NCBI GenBank assembly: GCA_015231995.1
Contig: JADGAO010000062.1
Coordinates: 1-8,089 of the forward strand
Direction of reading: 5' to 3'
Length of the DNA stretch: 8,089 nucleotides
Origin: Nitrospinota bacterium
Lineage (GTDB): Bacteria; Nitrospinota_A; UBA7883; JACRLM01
Below, one piece after another: positions 6,558 to 8,089 of this stretch. Under the pieces are notes generated by a model. The model was not told where the DNA came from and made no database searches. It worked only from the letters and a program-made list of their open reading frames with translations. Positions within the stretch are counted from its first letter, which is position 1. Every line of letters starts with the position of its first letter. The translations under genes and the position numbers were made by a program.

Positions 6558-6815
6558 CTACTCCTCCGCCACGTCGTAATCGACGTCGAGTTTGTTCATG
6601 TACAAGGCGTAAATTCCGATCACGACGACATAAATGATCAGCGAACCCTGCGCCGCCATGTAAAAGCCCATGGGGAATCCGAAAATGACGATGTCGTTGA
6701 GCTGGTCAGCGAAGAAGATGACTCCGAAAGTAGCGATGAACCATGTGAATAGCAGAACGCCCGTGATGACAAGGTTCTTGCTCCAGTACTCCTTGTGCCT
6801 CTCTGATAACTCCAT
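6558..6815 (-). CDS. DUF4212 small membrane protein (sodium:solute symporter small subunit)
   Basis: The 85 residues match the DUF4212 family, whose genes stand directly before large VC_2705-type symporters and are thought to encode an accessory subunit. Visible family marks are YWSKN (10-14), the first helix about 15-35, GFPMGF (46-51), AAQGS (54-58), the second helix about 50-72, and the closing MNKLDVDYDVAEE. The start at 6815 has AGGGAG 6 bases upstream. Only 4 bases separate its stop from the symporter ATG, so the two are co-transcribed and probably translated together. Its biochemical role has not been settled to my knowledge; a stabilising or regulatory partner in the membrane is the usual inference. 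Confidence 0.93.
   Translation of the reverse strand: MELSERHKEYWSKNLVITGVLLFTWFIATFGVIFFADQLNDIVIFGFPMGFYMAAQGSLIIYVVVIGIYALYMNKLDVDYDVAEE
6561..6567 (-). promoter_or_regulatory. Strong Shine-Dalgarno site of the symporter, inside the DUF4212 gene
   Basis: GGAGGAG, 7 bases before the symporter ATG at 6553, is formed by the last sense codons of the DUF4212 gene and is followed by its TAG stop. It sets the start of the symporter and suggests coupled synthesis of the two subunits. Confidence 0.75.
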
Positions 6816-6926
6816 AAAGAGCTCCCTAAATGAGTTATTGCCAGTTAAAATTGCGCCCGTTGAAAAGTATGTATATATTACACCCCCTATGGTTGCGGTT
6901 CTGCGCCTTTAGCCGATATGGATTTC

Positions 6927-6955
6927 AGGCTATTTACAGGCATAGAGAATGTCAA
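6927..6955 (-). promoter_or_regulatory. Candidate promoter for the transporter operon
   Basis: On the - strand TTGACA (6955 down to 6950) is a perfect -35 box. Seventeen bases later TAGCCT (6932 down to 6927) is a poor -10 box, matching only 3 of 6 bases, so an activator would be needed. A TAATATATAC stretch nearer the gene (6880 down to 6871) is an alternative -10 without a -35. Confidence 0.25.
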
Positions 6956-6957
6956 TC

Positions 6958-6977
6958 GCGTTTTAATGGCGTTTTAA
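6958..6977 (+). repeat. Two direct repeats of GCGTTTTAA, 11 bases apart
   Basis: GCGTTTTAA occurs at 6958-6966 and 6969-6977, one helical turn apart. The pair sits just upstream of the perfect -35 box on the - strand and upstream of the + strand promoter candidate, where a regulator dimer could bind. It may also be chance in AT-rich DNA. Confidence 0.35.
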
Positions 6978-6994
6978 CGAATAGAAAGATTCTA

Positions 6995-7023
6995 TTGCTA
7001 TAAAAAATCAGTGACATTAAAAT
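6995..7023 (+). promoter_or_regulatory. Candidate sigma-70 promoter for the CBS-domain gene
   Basis: TTGCTA (6995-7000, 4 of 6 matches) and TAAAAT (7018-7023, 5 of 6) are separated by an ideal 17 bases. Transcription would start near 7030 and leave an untranslated leader of about 140 bases. Confidence 0.35.
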
Positions 7024-7169
7024 CAAAGTTTAGCGTGATTTTAAAAGAGTGGGGCTTCGGGAATAGGTCTTTTTTACGAAGTAATCTGAAACCTCATAGC
7101 GGTGCCCAAATGCCAAACGGTTACGTCCGATTAAACCCTCCATGCTCACTCCGTTAAACGAGGCTGAAA

Positions 7170-8089
7170 ATGACCGGCGATAACGACATCCCCATATCGC
7201 TTGTCAACTCAGCGGTAGAACTTCTATCCAAACACGCCCCGTTTGACGGGATGCAGAGGGAGAGCCTTGAGTTTATCGCGAAAAAGGCGAAGGTCGGCTA
7301 TTACGCCAAGGGCCAGGTTGTCGCATCGCCGGAGCAAGGGAAGGCCGACAGGTTTTACATCGTCAAACAGGGGGCCGTTGAAACGGAATTCCTGAAGACC
7401 CAGGCGGAAGAGGACGACTCGTTCCGGGAGCTCGCCGAGGGGGACTGTTTCCCGCTGGGCGCCCTGTTGTCCCGCCGCGCCGTTGCCGGCTACTACACCG
7501 CAACGCAGGACACTTTCCTCTACGAGCTTTCGTCGGAGGATTTTTTCGGGCTTCTGCGGGCAAGCGGGCGGTTCCACGATTTCTGCACCAGGCGGCTTGC
7601 CAACCTGCTTGAACGCTCGAAAAACAAAATACAGGCGCAGTATTCCGGGGCCGCTTCGGAACGGCAGTCAATGGACACCAGCCTGCGGGAGATAATACGC
7701 AGGGCTCCGGCAAGTTGTCTCCCGTCCGAGCCGATCAAATCCGTCCTCCAAACAATGCATAACCTCAGCATTGGTTCGATGATCGTCGCCGACAACGGCC
7801 TCAAACCCGTCGGAATATTTACCCTTCACGATCTTTTGAGCAGGGTGTCGCTGGCCGGGCGCAACCTGGCCGATCCGGTTGCGGATGTGATGAGTTCCGA
7901 CCTTGCGATCCTTCCGCCGGAAGCCACCGCACACGACGCGGCGATCATCATGGCCAAACGCGGGATCCGCCATGTGATCGTCGTGGAAAACGGGAGGCTC
8001 TTCGGCGTAGTCTCCGAGCGGGACCTGTTTTCCCTGCAAAGGGTCAGCCCCCGGCAGATCGGCGACTCCATCCGTAAAGCCGCCTCGAT
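7170..8089 (+). CDS. Cyclic-nucleotide-binding-like / CBS-domain signalling protein, DUF294 type (3' end outside window)
   Basis: Only the first 306 residues are in the window and the frame is still open at the right edge. Residues about 18-148 form a cNMP-binding-like beta-roll (KGQVVASPEQ, FYIVKQGAVE, FPLGALLSRRAV, TFLYELSSEDF). Two CBS domains follow, about 173-230 and 236-292 (VADVMSSDLAILPPEATAHD, RHVIVVENGRLFGVVSERDL). This order, and the LFSLQRVSPRQI sequence at the end, fit the family of proteins with cAMP-binding, CBS and DUF294 nucleotidyltransferase-like domains, whose genes often neighbour DUF4212/symporter pairs. The protein is probably cytosolic and senses adenine nucleotides through CBS; whether it modifies or regulates the transporter is unproven. 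GAGG 6 bases before the ATG at 7170 supports the start. The phosphate-binding cassette lacks the usual Gly-Glu pair. The predicted C-terminal domains would lie beyond base 8089. Confidence 0.9.
   Translation, partial: MTGDNDIPISLVNSAVELLSKHAPFDGMQRESLEFIAKKAKVGYYAKGQVVASPEQGKADRFYIVKQGAVETEFLKTQAEEDDSFRELAEGDCFPLGALLSRRAVAGYYTATQDTFLYELSSEDFFGLLRASGRFHDFCTRRLANLLERSKNKIQAQYSGAASERQSMDTSLREIIRRAPASCLPSEPIKSVLQTMHNLSIGSMIVADNGLKPVGIFTLHDLLSRVSLAGRNLADPVADVMSSDLAILPPEATAHDAAIIMAKRGIRHVIVVENGRLFGVVSERDLFSLQRVSPRQIGDSIRKAAS

Larger units (their letters stand above)
6816..7169. other. Divergent spacer between transporter operon and CBS-domain gene
   Basis: This AT-rich, gene-free region should carry promoters for both directions. 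It holds a candidate sigma-70 promoter on each strand and a pair of direct repeats between them. I found no good sigma-54 site (GG-N10-GC) and no terminator. Confidence 0.7.

Noticed and set aside
5495..6637. Long + strand open frame of 380 codons opposite the symporter
   Set aside because: It is a shadow of the GC-rich symporter gene: composition is Arg/His-rich without domain marks, while the - strand frame has full family motifs.
6836..6851. TGGCA on the - strand upstream of DUF4212 as a sigma-54 -24 element
   Set aside because: There is no GC at the required distance for the -12 element.

Overview
The window is ordinary bacterial chromosome, built from signal transduction and solute transport genes. 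Coding DNA is GC-rich, the intergenic spacers are clearly AT-richer, and Shine-Dalgarno sites are easy to see. NtrC-type regulation and the DUF4212 / VC_2705-type symporter / DUF294-type protein set point to a Gram-negative organism. The style recalls deltaproteobacterial lineages (Desulfobacterota, Nitrospirota or Nitrospinota-like), but no gene here fixes the taxonomy. I see no rRNA, tRNA, CRISPR array, transposase or phage gene.

Left part (1-2799, + strand): a PAS-domain sensor histidine kinase, cut by the left edge, is followed after 6 bases by a sigma-54-dependent NtrC-family response regulator (receiver, AAA+ with GAFTGA, Fis-type HTH). They form one two-component operon. The signal and target promoters are not visible.

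Middle (2800-4525): a gene-free spacer of almost 800 bases carries a cluster of direct and inverted degenerate copies of a GTCATTCTGAGCG-type repeat, then a 113-bp segment bounded by 13-bp perfect inverted repeats. After it come a stand-alone receiver protein (+) and, converging on it, a small two-helix membrane protein (-) of unknown function. A rho-independent terminator at 4451-4493 closes the transporter operon that arrives from the right.

Right part (4526-8089): on the - strand, a DUF4212 small membrane protein and a large sodium:solute symporter are separated by 4 bases. The symporter has a charged insertion of about 115 residues and a textbook EF-hand loop, both placed by homology in outward-facing loops. 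Divergently, on the + strand and cut by the right edge, lies a protein with a cyclic-nucleotide-binding-like domain followed by two CBS domains, the front half of the DUF294 (nucleotidyltransferase-like) family that commonly accompanies this transporter type. The 354-base divergent spacer probably holds promoters for both sides. A likely reading is a Na+-coupled uptake system for a small organic acid with an associated cytosolic sensor of nucleotide or energy state.

Nothing here is a clear new defence or mobile system. The best leads are the Ca2+-loop and insertion in the symporter, the degenerate nucleotide pocket of the sensor protein, the repeat cluster and the 113-bp inverted-repeat segment.
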